Assembly: GCF_000620085.1 (NCBI RefSeq)
Contig: NZ_KK211068.1
Location: 19,811 to 83,810 of the forward strand
Reading direction: 5' to 3'
Source: Marinobacterium jannaschii DSM 6295
GTDB lineage: Bacteria > Pseudomonadota > Gammaproteobacteria > Pseudomonadales > Balneatricaceae
DNA: 64,000 nucleotides
Shown: piece by piece, positions 1 to 8,399 of the stretch
Layout: each line of letters begins with the position of its first letter
Numbering within the stretch: the stretch's first letter is position 1
Translations under genes and position numbers: made by a program
The notes under the pieces: generated by a model
Told to the model about the DNA's origin: nothing
The model's database searches: none
The model's input: only the letters and a program-made list of their open reading frames with translations

Positions 1-69
1 ATTACTCAGTGCAGTGAAATCACCAAATGACTTGGATACATTTTTGATAGAAAGATAAGCACCATTCAT
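1..69 (-). CDS. ABC transporter ATP-binding protein, N-terminal fragment
   Basis: Only the first 23 codons are present; the gene runs off the left edge. The ATG at 69-67 begins MNGAYLSIKNVSKSFG, the usual first strand of an ABC ATPase (IxNVSKxFG), so this is the nucleotide-binding subunit of an importer. It lies downstream of the binding protein on the same strand, separated by a terminator-like hairpin. It is probably the ATPase partner (PhnT/FbpC type) of the adjacent 2-aminoethylphosphonate-type binding protein. The Walker motifs lie outside the window, so the substrate is inferred from context only. Confidence 0.7.
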   Translation of the reverse strand, partial: MNGAYLSIKNVSKSFGDFTALSN

Positions 70-193
70 TGTTATCGCCCTTTGTCAGTGCCTTTTCAGC
101 GTTCGCCGGAAAACCGTTGCGCAGGCTGAATAGAGTTCGGTGTGTGGCCTCACGGCCGGGATAATGGATTGATACTGCCGCAGAAGTGTTGCA

Positions 194-223
194 GAAACAA
201 AACAGAGGGCAGCCGCTGCCCTC
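194..223 (-). terminator. Hairpin terminator/attenuator after the binding protein
   Basis: A perfect 9-bp stem (GAGGGCAGC, one-base loop, GCTGCCCTC at 205-223) is followed on the minus strand by a T-rich stretch. It lies between the binding protein gene and the ABC ATPase. It probably attenuates transcription so that the binding protein is made in excess over the membrane subunits. Confidence 0.7.
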
Positions 224-253
224 CGTCAGTTGTTGCAGGGTAAGCAGTCGTCG

Positions 254-1276
254 TTATTTAGGATCGGACTTGCTGTCGTAGCGGTTCTGCCACTCTTTAA
301 GGATCGCCATGCGATTCTGGGCAGCCCATTCAAAGTTGTTGTCGATCATCAGGGCTTCAGGATTTTCCGGGAAGTGCTTAACCGGCTTGGCAATGCCCGG
401 CATGGCTACTACGGCATAGCCCTTGTTATACAACGTGTTGGCAGGCTTGGAAGCGACGAAGTCCATCAGCTTCTGCGCCGCATCGAGCTTATCGGTACCC
501 TTGATGATCGCAGCCGCTTCCATATCCCAGCCCAGACCTTCGCTCGGGAATACCAGGTCCAGAGGTGCACCTTTGGTTTTCAGCTTAGCGCCACGGAAGG
601 CAAAGGAGACACCGATCGCCGTTTCACCGGACGCCGCCAGTTTACAAGGCTTGGAGCCGGAGTGAGTATAGCGGGCAATATTGTTATGCAGGCCGTCCAT
701 AAAGCTCCAGCCCTTGTCTTCGCCATAGATCTGCAGCCAGGAGGAAACATCCAGGAAGCCTGTACCTGAAGAGTTCGGGTTCGGCATGATGATATGGCCC
801 TTATATTCGGGCTTAGTCAGATCCTGCCATGAGGCCGGCTTACTCAGGTTGTGCTTTTTCGCTTCGACAGTGTTGAAGCAGATAGAGGCAATCCAGGCGT
901 CCATGCCGACCCAAGAAGGCACGGCATCTGAGTCACGGAATTTAGCTGACAGCTTATCCAGCCCTTCAGGTGCATATGGCTGCAGCAGGTCTTCACCCTT
1001 CAGCACCAGCAGAGAGGTCGCGGCCAGGCCCCAGACAACGTCCGCCTGAGGATTGGCTTTCTCGGCCAGAAGCTTGGCAGTCACGATACCGGTAGAATCG
1101 CGGACCCATTTAATCTTGATATCCGGATACTGCTTGTTGAATTCTTTGGCGTAACGCTTCAGGTCTTCAGCTTCTACAGCGGTATAAACCGTCAGCTCAG
1201 TCGCAGCCTGAGCATTCGCAGCGACTACAACAGCACCTGCAACAGACAGAGCACGAATAATGGATTTCATCTTCAC
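254..1276 (-). CDS. phnS: Phosphonate (2-aminoethylphosphonate-type) ABC transporter substrate-binding protein
   Basis: Periplasmic solute-binding protein of the iron/2-aminoethylphosphonate (FbpA/PhnS) class. It captures substrate and delivers it to the inner-membrane permease. It has a Sec signal peptide (charged MKMKSIIR, hydrophobic core, cleavage near ANAQA-A) followed by the ELTVYTAVEAEDL start of the mature fold. The likely start is the GTG at 1276-1274, 7 nt after AGGAG; an in-frame ATG two codons later is the alternative. The gene lies between a GntR/HutC regulator and an ABC ATPase, a typical phn(R)STUV arrangement, and that context supports the phosphonate assignment. An iron-binding protein is less likely because of the PhnR-like neighbour and the operator upstream. 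Confidence 0.75.
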   Translation of the reverse strand: MKMKSIIRALSVAGAVVVAANAQAATELTVYTAVEAEDLKRYAKEFNKQYPDIKIKWVRDSTGIVTAKLLAEKANPQADVVWGLAATSLLVLKGEDLLQPYAPEGLDKLSAKFRDSDAVPSWVGMDAWIASICFNTVEAKKHNLSKPASWQDLTKPEYKGHIIMPNPNSSGTGFLDVSSWLQIYGEDKGWSFMDGLHNNIARYTHSGSKPCKLAASGETAIGVSFAFRGAKLKTKGAPLDLVFPSEGLGWDMEAAAIIKGTDKLDAAQKLMDFVASKPANTLYNKGYAVVAMPGIAKPVKHFPENPEALMIDNNFEWAAQNRMAILKEWQNRYDSKSDPK

Positions 1277-1300
1277 CGTCAGACTCCTGATTTAAGTTCA

Positions 1301-1316
1301 TCTGGTATACACCAGA
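1301..1316. promoter_or_regulatory. Palindromic operator upstream of the phosphonate binding protein
   Basis: TCTGGTATACACCAGA is an inverted repeat (TCTGGT, 4-nt spacer, ACCAGA) 25 nt upstream of the binding-protein start. The TGGT...ACCA core is typical of GntR/HutC-family operators, so the adjacent PhnR-like protein is the obvious ligand-responsive regulator. I did not find a copy of the same palindrome before the regulator gene itself. Confidence 0.7.
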
Positions 1317-1415
1317 ATTAAAGCTTAGATTAGAGAGTCCCGATGACAGTGAGATGACAGAAAGTTAACCGTTGTTTTACAACCGCCCTTTCCCTGACCG
1401 GGCGGCTTGATCGGA

Positions 1416-2141
1416 CTATGCAGCACCGGCGCCCAGTAACAGATTCATCTGCAGGGCATCATGACGCCAGAACTCGCGATCGTACTCAATCACCGTACCA
1501 TACTGGTCCCGGGTCAGGCGCTGGATCACCAGACAGGTATAGCCTGCCGGAGCCTGCAACAGCTCGGCCTGTTCTGCACTGAGGGAAGCCACCGAAATAT
1601 CGAGTTCAACCTGATCGTATTCACGCCCATACTGCTGGCGTAACACCGCGCTGACCGAATGTTCCAGATCCTTCTCGGCCAGACCAGGTAACTGCGACGG
1701 GCGCAGGTAGATCTGTTCAAAGTAGACCGGTCTGCCATCAACACCACGCAACCGTTCGATCTGCAGTAGCTCTTCATCAGCATCAACCGACATGCGGGCC
1801 GCCAGCCTGCCACCCGCCGCACAGAGGGTCTTACTCAGTTGCCGGCTAAACGGCTCGAAGCCTTGTTCCGCGACATACTCCATAAAATAGCTGACACGGG
1901 CCGGGTTATAGCGAATCCGCTCGGGTGTCACGAACCAGCCGCGCCGGTTAGAACGATAGATCTTACCTTCCGCTTCGAGCTGCTTCAGCGCCTCCCGGGT
2001 GGTAACACGGCTGGTATGAATCGTTTCACTTATGGTGCGTTCCGATGGTAGTTTATCGTCCGGCTTCCACTCTCCACTCTCTATCCTCTGCCGCAGATAT
2101 TCGACTACCTGTAACGAGGTTACCGGCTTCTTTACCGCCAT
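1416..2141 (-). CDS. phnR: GntR-family (HutC subfamily) regulator, PhnR-like
   Basis: Transcription factor of 241 residues. It has an N-terminal winged helix (about residues 10-75, with KLPSERTISE and TSRVTTREALKQLEAEG forming the helix-turn-helix) and a C-terminal UTRA effector domain (about 90-235). The stretch RRGWFVTPERIRYNP after the wing is characteristic of PhnR-type regulators of 2-aminoethylphosphonate uptake. The start taken is the ATG at 2141, preceded by GGGAG at about 10 nt; an upstream TTG is also in frame. It is co-oriented with the binding protein, whose promoter carries a matching palindrome, so local control is likely. Confidence 0.8.
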   Translation of the reverse strand: MAVKKPVTSLQVVEYLRQRIESGEWKPDDKLPSERTISETIHTSRVTTREALKQLEAEGKIYRSNRRGWFVTPERIRYNPARVSYFMEYVAEQGFEPFSRQLSKTLCAAGGRLAARMSVDADEELLQIERLRGVDGRPVYFEQIYLRPSQLPGLAEKDLEHSVSAVLRQQYGREYDQVELDISVASLSAEQAELLQAPAGYTCLVIQRLTRDQYGTVIEYDREFWRHDALQMNLLLGAGAA

Positions 2142-2232
2142 CAACTATTCTCCCACTCAACCTCAGAACCAACTGGCCTTTATTACAGCAAAATCACTAC
2201 ACTTTTGTGAACCCGCCCGTCAGGCATAAAAA

Positions 2233-2263
2233 AACGGCGATCAGATATAATCTGACCGCCGTT
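2233..2263 (-). terminator. Second hairpin between aceF and phnR
   Basis: A long near-perfect stem (AACGGCG and TCAGAT pairing with ATCTGA and CGCCGTT, 2233-2263) is followed on the minus strand by a run of T at 2227-2234. It lies about 20 nt downstream of another terminator that follows aceF, so the pair forms a tandem stop that insulates phnR from the strongly expressed pdh operon. Confidence 0.75.
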
Positions 2264-2281
2264 GCTAAGCTCTGCCCCCGG

Positions 2282-2307
2282 AAAAAAGAAGAGCCCCGAA
2301 GGACTCT
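2282..2307 (-). terminator. Rho-independent terminator of aceEF
   Basis: On the minus strand a 7-bp stem closed by a stable TTCG tetraloop (2290-2307) is followed by a T-rich run (2282-2289). It begins about 20 nt after the aceF stop codon. Confidence 0.85.
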
Positions 2308-2328
2308 GAGCCAAGGGATTGGAAACTT

Positions 2329-4302
2329 TTACAGCATCAGGCGACGGATATCGCTCAGCAGTGCGTTTACGTAGGTCAGGAAGCGACCGGCATCACCGCC
2401 ATTGATGGCACGGTGATCGTAGGAAAGGCACAGTGGCAGCATATTGCGCGGCTCGAACTCTTTACCGTTCCAGCGCGGCTTGATATCTGCTTTAGAGATA
2501 CCCAGGATACCGACTTCCGGCGCGTTAACGATCGGCGTGAAACCAGTACCACCGATACCGCCCAGGCTGGAGATGGTGAAGCAGGCGCCCTGCATCTCGT
2601 TTGGCTTCAGCTTACGGTCCTTCGCCTTGCCTGCCAGCTCGATCACTTCGTTCGACAGCTCGTAGATGCCTTTCTTATCAGCATCCTTAATCACAGGCAC
2701 CATCAGGCCATTCGGGGTATCAACCGCGATTCCGATGTTTACATACTTCTTGTAAACGATGTGCTCGCCATCAGCATGCAGGGAAGCATTGAACTTCGGA
2801 TTCGCCACCAGCGCCTTAGCAACCGCCTTGATCATAAATGGCAGTGGCGTCAGTCGAACGCCCGCCTTAGCCGCTTCGTCCTTCATCGACTTACGGAAAG
2901 CTTCCAGCTCTGTGATATCCGCTTCATCGAACTGAGTCACGTGCGGGATATTCAGCCAGCAGCGTGCCATGTTGTCGCGGGTAACCTTCGCGATCTTGCT
3001 CAGCTTCTCGACTTCAACTTCACCGAACTTGCTGAAATCCACTTCAGGGATCGCCGGGATACCGGAACCACCTGTCACGGCCGCCTGTTTAGGCTGCTCG
3101 GCCAGTTTCTTCAGCGCTGATTTCACATACGCCTGAACGTCTTCCTTCAGGATACGGCCTTTACGGCCGGTACCCGCAACCAGTGACAGATCGACACCGA
3201 ATTCGCGGGCCACTGCGCGTACCGCAGGACCTGCGTGAACATTGCGGTTCTTCTTATCCAGCGCTGCCAGGTCAGTCGCTGGCGCGGCCTTCGCCGGAGC
3301 TGCTGCAGGTGCAGCCGCCTTGGCCGGTGCCGGAGCTGCTGCTGCCGGAGCGGGTGCCGCTGCTACAGGTGCCGCTGCCGGAGCCGCACCTTTAACTTCC
3401 AGCACCAGGATCAGGTCACCTTCGTTACAGGTACTGCCTTCACTGATCTTAACGTCTTTAACAACACCGGATTTAGGCGCAGGTACTTCCATAGAAGCCT
3501 TGTCCGTTTCCAGTGCAATCAGGCTGTCGCCTTCGTTGACTTCATCGCCGGCCTTTACCAGCACTTCGATCACATCAACGTCAGTGGCACCGGACAGGTC
3601 CGGTACCAGCACATCTTCGACACCGCCCGCTACCGGCGCGGCAACCGGGGCAACGACAGGAGCTTCTGCCGCAGGTGCGGGTGCAGCTTCTGCAACCGGC
3701 GCTGCGGCCGGTGCGGCACCTGCAACTTCCAGGGTCAGGATCAGGTCACCTTCATTACAGGTGCCGCCTTCGCCCATGATCACTTCTTTAACCGTACCGG
3801 CCTTAGGTGCAGGTACTTCCATAGACGCCTTGTCGGTCTCCAGTACCAGCAGGCTGTCGCCTTCAGCGATCACATCGCCCGCTTTAACCAGTACTTCAAC
3901 CACATCAACATCGCTGGAACCGGACAGGTCAGGCACCGTCACTTCTTCTACTGCAGACGCAGCCGGGGCCGCCGCTGGCGCGGCAGCTGGGGCTTCAGCA
4001 ACAGGTGCAGGAGCGGCAGCAGGTGCAGGCTCGGCAGCCGGCGCAGTCGCTGCGGCGGCGACATCTTCAGCCGTGACTTCAACGATTGCTTCACCTTCAT
4101 TGATGGTGTCGCCTTCGTTAACCATGATTTTGGCGATCACACCGGCACGATCCGCCGGTACTTCCATGGACGCCTTATCTGTTTCCAGTACGATCAGGGA
4201 ATCGCCTTCGGCAATCACATCACCGACCGCCACACAAACTTCAACGATATCTACGTCTGTAGCGCCGCCGATATCAGGAACATTAATTGTGATATTGCTC
4301 AC
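2329..4302 (-). CDS. aceF: Pyruvate dehydrogenase E2, dihydrolipoyl acetyltransferase
   Basis: Core subunit of the pyruvate dehydrogenase complex; it transfers the acetyl group from E1 to CoA. The 657-residue protein has three lipoyl domains, each with the ETDKASMEVPA swinging-arm motif; the lipoylated lysines are near residues 43, 157 and 267. Ala/Pro-rich linkers join them. A peripheral subunit-binding domain follows (HAGPAVRAVAREFG, about 350-390), then the catalytic domain ending with SYDHRAINGGDAG, which holds the active-site His and Asp. Three lipoyl domains is the enterobacterial E2 number. The start is a GTG at 4302 preceded by GAGGA at 7 nt. It lies 48 nt downstream of aceE in the same operon. 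No lpd gene is present in the window. Confidence 0.97.
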   Translation of the reverse strand: MSNITINVPDIGGATDVDIVEVCVAVGDVIAEGDSLIVLETDKASMEVPADRAGVIAKIMVNEGDTINEGEAIVEVTAEDVAAAATAPAAEPAPAAAPAPVAEAPAAAPAAAPAASAVEEVTVPDLSGSSDVDVVEVLVKAGDVIAEGDSLLVLETDKASMEVPAPKAGTVKEVIMGEGGTCNEGDLILTLEVAGAAPAAAPVAEAAPAPAAEAPVVAPVAAPVAGGVEDVLVPDLSGATDVDVIEVLVKAGDEVNEGDSLIALETDKASMEVPAPKSGVVKDVKISEGSTCNEGDLILVLEVKGAAPAAAPVAAAPAPAAAAPAPAKAAAPAAAPAKAAPATDLAALDKKNRNVHAGPAVRAVAREFGVDLSLVAGTGRKGRILKEDVQAYVKSALKKLAEQPKQAAVTGGSGIPAIPEVDFSKFGEVEVEKLSKIAKVTRDNMARCWLNIPHVTQFDEADITELEAFRKSMKDEAAKAGVRLTPLPFMIKAVAKALVANPKFNASLHADGEHIVYKKYVNIGIAVDTPNGLMVPVIKDADKKGIYELSNEVIELAGKAKDRKLKPNEMQGACFTISSLGGIGGTGFTPIVNAPEVGILGISKADIKPRWNGKEFEPRNMLPLCLSYDHRAINGGDAGRFLTYVNALLSDIRRLML

Positions 4303-4350
4303 GTTTCTATCCTCTACCTTAATAAGCTGATTCGAAGTTCAGGGGCAGTC

Positions 4351-7008
4351 TTAAACTGTCCAGGGTGCCGGTTTTTCCGGATTGATGTTGAACTTCTGCA
4401 TAGCTTTAGCAACGTCAGCAGTCGATACCTGACCTTCTTCCTGCAGTGATTTCAGTGCCGCCACGACAACGTAGTAGCGGTTAACCTCGAAGAACTCACG
4501 CAGTTTGTTGCGGGTATCGGAGCGACCGAAACCATCAGTACCCAGTACCTTGTAGTTGCGCGGGATGTATTCACGCAGCTGGTCTGCATACAGGCGCATG
4601 TAGTCGGTGGAGGCGATTACAGGGCCTTTGCGGTCTTTCAGGCAGTCTTCCAGGAAAGAGGTACGCGGCTCTTCTTCAGGATGCAGCATGTTCCAGCGAT
4701 AAGCGGACTGGGCATCGCGACGCAGTTCGTTGATGGAGGTAGTGCTCCATACGTCTGCCTCGATGCCGAACTCTTCACGCAGGATAGTTGCGGCTTCGCG
4801 AACTTCGCGCAGGATAGAACCACAGCCGAACAGCTGTACTTTCTTCTCTGCGTCTTTGCCCTCTTCCAGCAGGTACATACCTTTGATGATGCCCTCTTCG
4901 GCACCAACCGGCATCGCTGGGTGAGCGTAGTTTTCGTTCAGCGTAGTGATGTAGTAGAACTTGTTCTCCTGGTCTTCATACATACGCTTCAGACCATCCT
5001 GCACAATCACGGTCAGCTCATAGCCGTAGGTCGGATCGTAGGAGACACAGTTCGGGATCATCTGCGCCATCAGGTGGCTGTGACCATCCTGGTGCTGCAG
5101 GCCTTCGCCGTTCAGCGTAGTACGACCGGAAGTCGCACCGATCAGGAAGCCGCGCGCCTGCATATCACCCGCCGCCCAGGCCAGGTCCATGATGCGCTGG
5201 AAACCAAACATGGAGTAGTAGATGTAGAACGGCACCATGGTGCAGTTGTTGTTCGCGTAGGAGGTCGCCGCAGCGATCCACGCAGACATTGCACCCGCTT
5301 CGTTGATGCCCTCTTCCAGAATCTGACCGGTCTTGGACTCTTTGTAGAACATGATCTGGTCAGCATCGTGCGGCACGTAGCGCTGGCCTTCAGAGGTGTA
5401 AATTCCCAACTGACGGAACATTCCTTCCATACCGAAAGTACGCGCTTCGTCCGGCACAATCGGTACCACACGCTCACCCATGTTCTTGTCCTTAACCAGG
5501 GTGCTCAGCACTCGGTTAAGGGACATCTGAGTGGACAGCTCACGCTTGCCACTCTCTTTCAGGTTGTTGGCAAACGTTTCCAGTGCCGGGATTTCCAGCT
5601 TTTCAAATTCGGTGCGACGTACCGGGTAGAAACCGCCCAGTTTCTGACGACGATCCAGCATGTACTTCATTTCCGGAGAGTCCGGAGCCGGACGGTAGTA
5701 AGGCACGTCCTTCAGCTGATCATCAGACAGCGGGATGTTGAAACGATCACGGAAATCCTTCAGATCGTCGATCGCGACTTTCTTCATGGAATGGGTGTCG
5801 TTCTTCGCTTCGCCGGACTTACCGGTACCGTAGCCCTTAACAGTCTGCGCCAGGATAACGGTTGGCTGACCCTTGTGGTCCATCGCCTGCTGGTAAGCAG
5901 CGAATACCTTGTACGGATCGTGGCCACCGCGGTTCAGGTTCATGATCTCGTCATCGGACATGTCCTTAACCATTTCCAGCAGCTCAGGATACTTGCCGAA
6001 GAAATGTTCGCGGGTATAAGCGCCGCCGTTAGCCTTATAGTTCTGCAGTTCGCCGTCACAGACTTCGTCCATGCGCTTCTGCAGCAGGCCTTTATCATCT
6101 TTCTCAAACAGCGGATCCCAGTGACGGCCCCAAAGGCACTTCACTACATTCCAGCCGGCACCGCGGAAGACGCCTTCCAGTTCCTGTACGATCTTGCCGT
6201 TACCACGTACCGGACCATCCAGACGCTGCAGGTTACAGTTGATCACGAAGACCAGGTTTTCCAGCTGCTCACGACCAGCCAGGGCGATCGCGCCCAGGGA
6301 TTCCGGCTCATCACACTCACCATCACCGAGGAATGCCCAAACTTTACGGTCACCACGGTTGATCAGGCTACGCGCTGACAGGTAACGCATCACATGCGCC
6401 TGGTAGATCGCCTGGATCGGGCCCAGACCCATGGATACGGTCGGGAACTGCCAGAAGTCAGGCATCAGCCATGGATGTGGGTAGGAAGACAGGCCGTTGC
6501 CGTCTACTTCGCGGCGGAAGTTGTCCATCTGTTCTTCTGTCAGACGACCTTCCAGATAGGCGCGGGAGTAAATACCCGGGGCAATATGGCCCTGGAAGAA
6601 CACCATATCGGCATCCTGATCGCCTTCGTTACCACGGAAGAAGTAGTTGAAACCGATATCGTACAGAGTCGCGGAGGAGGAGAACGAAGATATATGTCCG
6701 CCCAGGCCTTCATCGTTGTCATTGGCGCGCATAACCATCGCCATCGCATTCCAACGGATGAAAGAACGGATACGACGTTCCATGAACAGGTCACCCGGCA
6801 TACGCGCTTCATCCCTCGGCGCGATGGTGTTGCGATACGGGGTGTTCAGGCTGGTGGTGGTACCAGCGCCCAGTTCTGCCGCTTTTTCACCGAGTTTACG
6901 CAGAATGTAGCTTGCACGATCATCGCCTTCACTTTTGGCGACAGATTCCAGTGCATCCAGCCATTCCTGCGTTTCAATCGGATCAATATCTTCAATAAAG
7001 TCTTGCAC
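4351..7008 (-). CDS. aceE: Pyruvate dehydrogenase E1 component (homodimeric type)
   Basis: Thiamine-diphosphate-dependent decarboxylase that converts pyruvate to an acetyl group on the E2 lipoyl arm. The protein is 885 residues, full length for the homodimeric gammaproteobacterial E1. The ThDP/Mg motif GDGECDEPES lies near residue 228, with the closing NCN about 28 residues later. The start is GTG at 7008, preceded by GGAGAAGG at about 4 nt. It is the first gene of the aceEF operon. Upstream lies a TATAAT box with a palindromic operator, and the PdhR-type regulator is the next gene. Confidence 0.97.
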   Translation of the reverse strand: MQDFIEDIDPIETQEWLDALESVAKSEGDDRASYILRKLGEKAAELGAGTTTSLNTPYRNTIAPRDEARMPGDLFMERRIRSFIRWNAMAMVMRANDNDEGLGGHISSFSSSATLYDIGFNYFFRGNEGDQDADMVFFQGHIAPGIYSRAYLEGRLTEEQMDNFRREVDGNGLSSYPHPWLMPDFWQFPTVSMGLGPIQAIYQAHVMRYLSARSLINRGDRKVWAFLGDGECDEPESLGAIALAGREQLENLVFVINCNLQRLDGPVRGNGKIVQELEGVFRGAGWNVVKCLWGRHWDPLFEKDDKGLLQKRMDEVCDGELQNYKANGGAYTREHFFGKYPELLEMVKDMSDDEIMNLNRGGHDPYKVFAAYQQAMDHKGQPTVILAQTVKGYGTGKSGEAKNDTHSMKKVAIDDLKDFRDRFNIPLSDDQLKDVPYYRPAPDSPEMKYMLDRRQKLGGFYPVRRTEFEKLEIPALETFANNLKESGKRELSTQMSLNRVLSTLVKDKNMGERVVPIVPDEARTFGMEGMFRQLGIYTSEGQRYVPHDADQIMFYKESKTGQILEEGINEAGAMSAWIAAATSYANNNCTMVPFYIYYSMFGFQRIMDLAWAAGDMQARGFLIGATSGRTTLNGEGLQHQDGHSHLMAQMIPNCVSYDPTYGYELTVIVQDGLKRMYEDQENKFYYITTLNENYAHPAMPVGAEEGIIKGMYLLEEGKDAEKKVQLFGCGSILREVREAATILREEFGIEADVWSTTSINELRRDAQSAYRWNMLHPEEEPRTSFLEDCLKDRKGPVIASTDYMRLYADQLREYIPRNYKVLGTDGFGRSDTRNKLREFFEVNRYYVVVAALKSLQEEGQVSTADVAKAMQKFNINPEKPAPWTV

Positions 7009-7115
7009 TATGCCTTCTCCACTCTCAGGTTAACGCAGTTTATCCAGACTTAGTTTGTCTGCAGGCCCGACTCCATGCTGCGCCGCAACAATATAGTTAT
7101 CATCTGGTGCTGTTA

Positions 7116-7138
7116 ATTATATATGTAGTAATACTACA
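7116..7138 (-). promoter_or_regulatory. aceE promoter -10 with adjacent 15-nt palindromic operator
   Basis: On the minus strand a perfect TATAAT (7121-7116) lies about 110 nt before the aceE start. Directly upstream is the perfect palindrome TGTAGTAATACTACA (7124-7138), which occupies the -10/-35 spacer. No good -35 is visible. A protein bound there would block polymerase. The core AGTnnnACT fits the general GntR/FadR operator pattern but differs from the ATTGGT-type PdhR sites near pdhR and dctP, so the regulator is uncertain. Confidence 0.6.
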
Positions 7139-7233
7139 GAAAAATGATGCCGGAATCTACAAAAGCGCCTTTTCGACTACAAAAAGCAGACTATTTTCTA
7201 TACAGCAGGTTTTTTTGTAGTTTTTATACAGGG

Positions 7234-8001
7234 CTATGGATCTATGTTGATATTGGCCCTGCGCAACGCCCTTTCCTGGCGTGAGTTTTCCCGCTCACCT
7301 TCCAGCAACGCATCTTCAACATAGGCCAGATGGTCGTGTGCAGCCATGCGGGCCTTTTCCGGATCGCCTTCCAGAATAGCGTTCATCAGCAGCGCGTGCT
7401 GCTGATGGATCTTTTCCCGGTAGTCGGCTTTAGGATAGATGTTCTGCAGGTTATCCCAGATATGCTGACGCAGCAGGCTGAACAGGGCCCGCATCATATG
7501 CAGCAGCACCAGATTGTGGGTGGACTCGGCAATCTGCAGGTGAAAGTCCACATCTGCGTACACTTCCTTATCGAATTCTTTGTTTTCGTGGAACCGCTCC
7601 AGATCCGCATAACGCTGACGGATCAATTCCTTGTCCGCAGGCGTGCTTCGCAGCGCAGCGTAGTAAGCCGAAACGCCCTCCAGCGCATGACGGAACTCCA
7701 GCAGGTCATACTGGGCCTCAGGATGGGTCTTGAACAATTCCAGTAATGGATCGGAAAACGAGCCGCCCAGATCTTCAGACACATAAGTGCCGCCGCCCTG
7801 CCGGCTGATCAGCAGCCCTTTTGCAGTCAGTTTCTGTACCGCCTCACGCAGTGAAGGCCGCGAAACTTCAAACTGCTTCGCCATCTCACGCTCAGGGGGC
7901 AGCTTCTGACCAGGCTTCAATGTCCCCTCCAGGATCATGGCTTCTAACTGCTCCATGATCACATCGGAAATTTTGGGCTGCCTAACCCTTTGATACGCCA
8001 T
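7234..8001 (-). CDS. pdhR: Pyruvate-responsive GntR-family regulator PdhR
   Basis: FadR-subfamily GntR repressor of 255 residues. The N-terminal winged helix (RQPKISDVIMEQLEAMILEG, KLPPEREMAKQF, VSRPSLREAVQKL, RQGGGTYV) and the start of the sensor domain (QYDLLEFRHALEGVSAYYAA) closely resemble enterobacterial PdhR. PdhR senses pyruvate and represses the pdh operon. The start taken is the ATG at 8001 (MAYQRVRQPK), 7 nt after GGAGAG; a GTG five codons upstream overlaps the ribosome-binding site and is rejected. It lies between aceEF and a divergent TRAP/D-lactate dehydrogenase cluster, with ATTGGT...ACCAAT operators before itself and before dctP. An LldR-like role in lactate control is a reasonable alternative. 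Confidence 0.88.
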   Translation of the reverse strand: MAYQRVRQPKISDVIMEQLEAMILEGTLKPGQKLPPEREMAKQFEVSRPSLREAVQKLTAKGLLISRQGGGTYVSEDLGGSFSDPLLELFKTHPEAQYDLLEFRHALEGVSAYYAALRSTPADKELIRQRYADLERFHENKEFDKEVYADVDFHLQIAESTHNLVLLHMMRALFSLLRQHIWDNLQNIYPKADYREKIHQQHALLMNAILEGDPEKARMAAHDHLAYVEDALLEGERENSRQERALRRANINIDP

Positions 8002-8022
8002 ACAAAAACTCTCCACAAACTT

Positions 8023-8037
8023 ATTGGTATGACCAAT
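8023..8037. promoter_or_regulatory. PdhR-type operator 1 (before pdhR)
   Basis: ATTGGTATGACCAAT is a perfect match to the PdhR-family consensus (ATTGGT, 3 nt, ACCAAT). It lies 22 nt upstream of the pdhR start, which implies autorepression. Confidence 0.85.
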
Positions 8038-8129
8038 ATGTTACGGCGGGATACACCGTTTCATCAATTCCGAATTTGCACCTTATAACTACAGGGTCTT
8101 TACTGATAACGGAATAAAAGCAGATAACA

Positions 8130-8145
8130 AATTGGTTTTACCATT
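8130..8145. promoter_or_regulatory. PdhR-type operator 2, imperfect
   Basis: AATTGGTTTTACCATT keeps the TTGGT and ACCA half sites with the correct 3-nt centre but loses the last symmetric position. It lies midway between pdhR and dctP, and may act with the two perfect sites on either side. Confidence 0.6.
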
Positions 8146-8235
8146 TTTAAATACCTTAAACCCGGTTTGATTTGCAATCAAAGTTTAAGCAAATTCCGCG
8201 AAAATAGCGGGCACCGGAAAAAGAACAAAAACCTG

Positions 8236-8265
8236 TTGACAAGTCCTGCTCAAAAAAAATACAGT
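8236..8265 (+). promoter_or_regulatory. Predicted sigma-70 promoter of the dctPQM cluster
   Basis: A perfect -35 TTGACA (8236-8241) is followed after 18 nt by TACAGT (8260-8265; 4 of 6). Transcription would start near 8272, just before the PdhR-type operator at 8284-8299, a classic repressor position. Leader length to the dctP start is about 130 nt. Confidence 0.55.
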
Positions 8266-8283
8266 CTTAGTTCGCGGCTGGTA

Positions 8284-8299
8284 AATTGGTATTACCAAT
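8284..8299. promoter_or_regulatory. PdhR-type operator 3 (before dctP)
   Basis: AATTGGTATTACCAAT has both perfect half sites with a 3-nt centre. It lies just downstream of the predicted dctP transcription start, so the repressor would block elongation or open-complex formation of the TRAP/D-lactate dehydrogenase transcript. Confidence 0.85.
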
Positions 8300-8399
8300 C
8301 TTAACACAAGGATGTCTGACTGAGTAAAACCCCGCAATAAATTCTCAGACTGCTAAGTGCCGTAGTAATAACAAAAATGAATCGCCATGAGGATGTGTC

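Noticed and set aside
3235..4449. Long frames antisense to aceF (362 and 404 codons)
   Set aside because: They mirror the Ala/Pro-rich linkers and repeated lipoyl domains of aceF; high GC in the third position keeps the opposite frames open.
4681..6378. 565-codon frame antisense to aceE
   Set aside because: Same reason: a shadow of a conserved, codon-biased gene.
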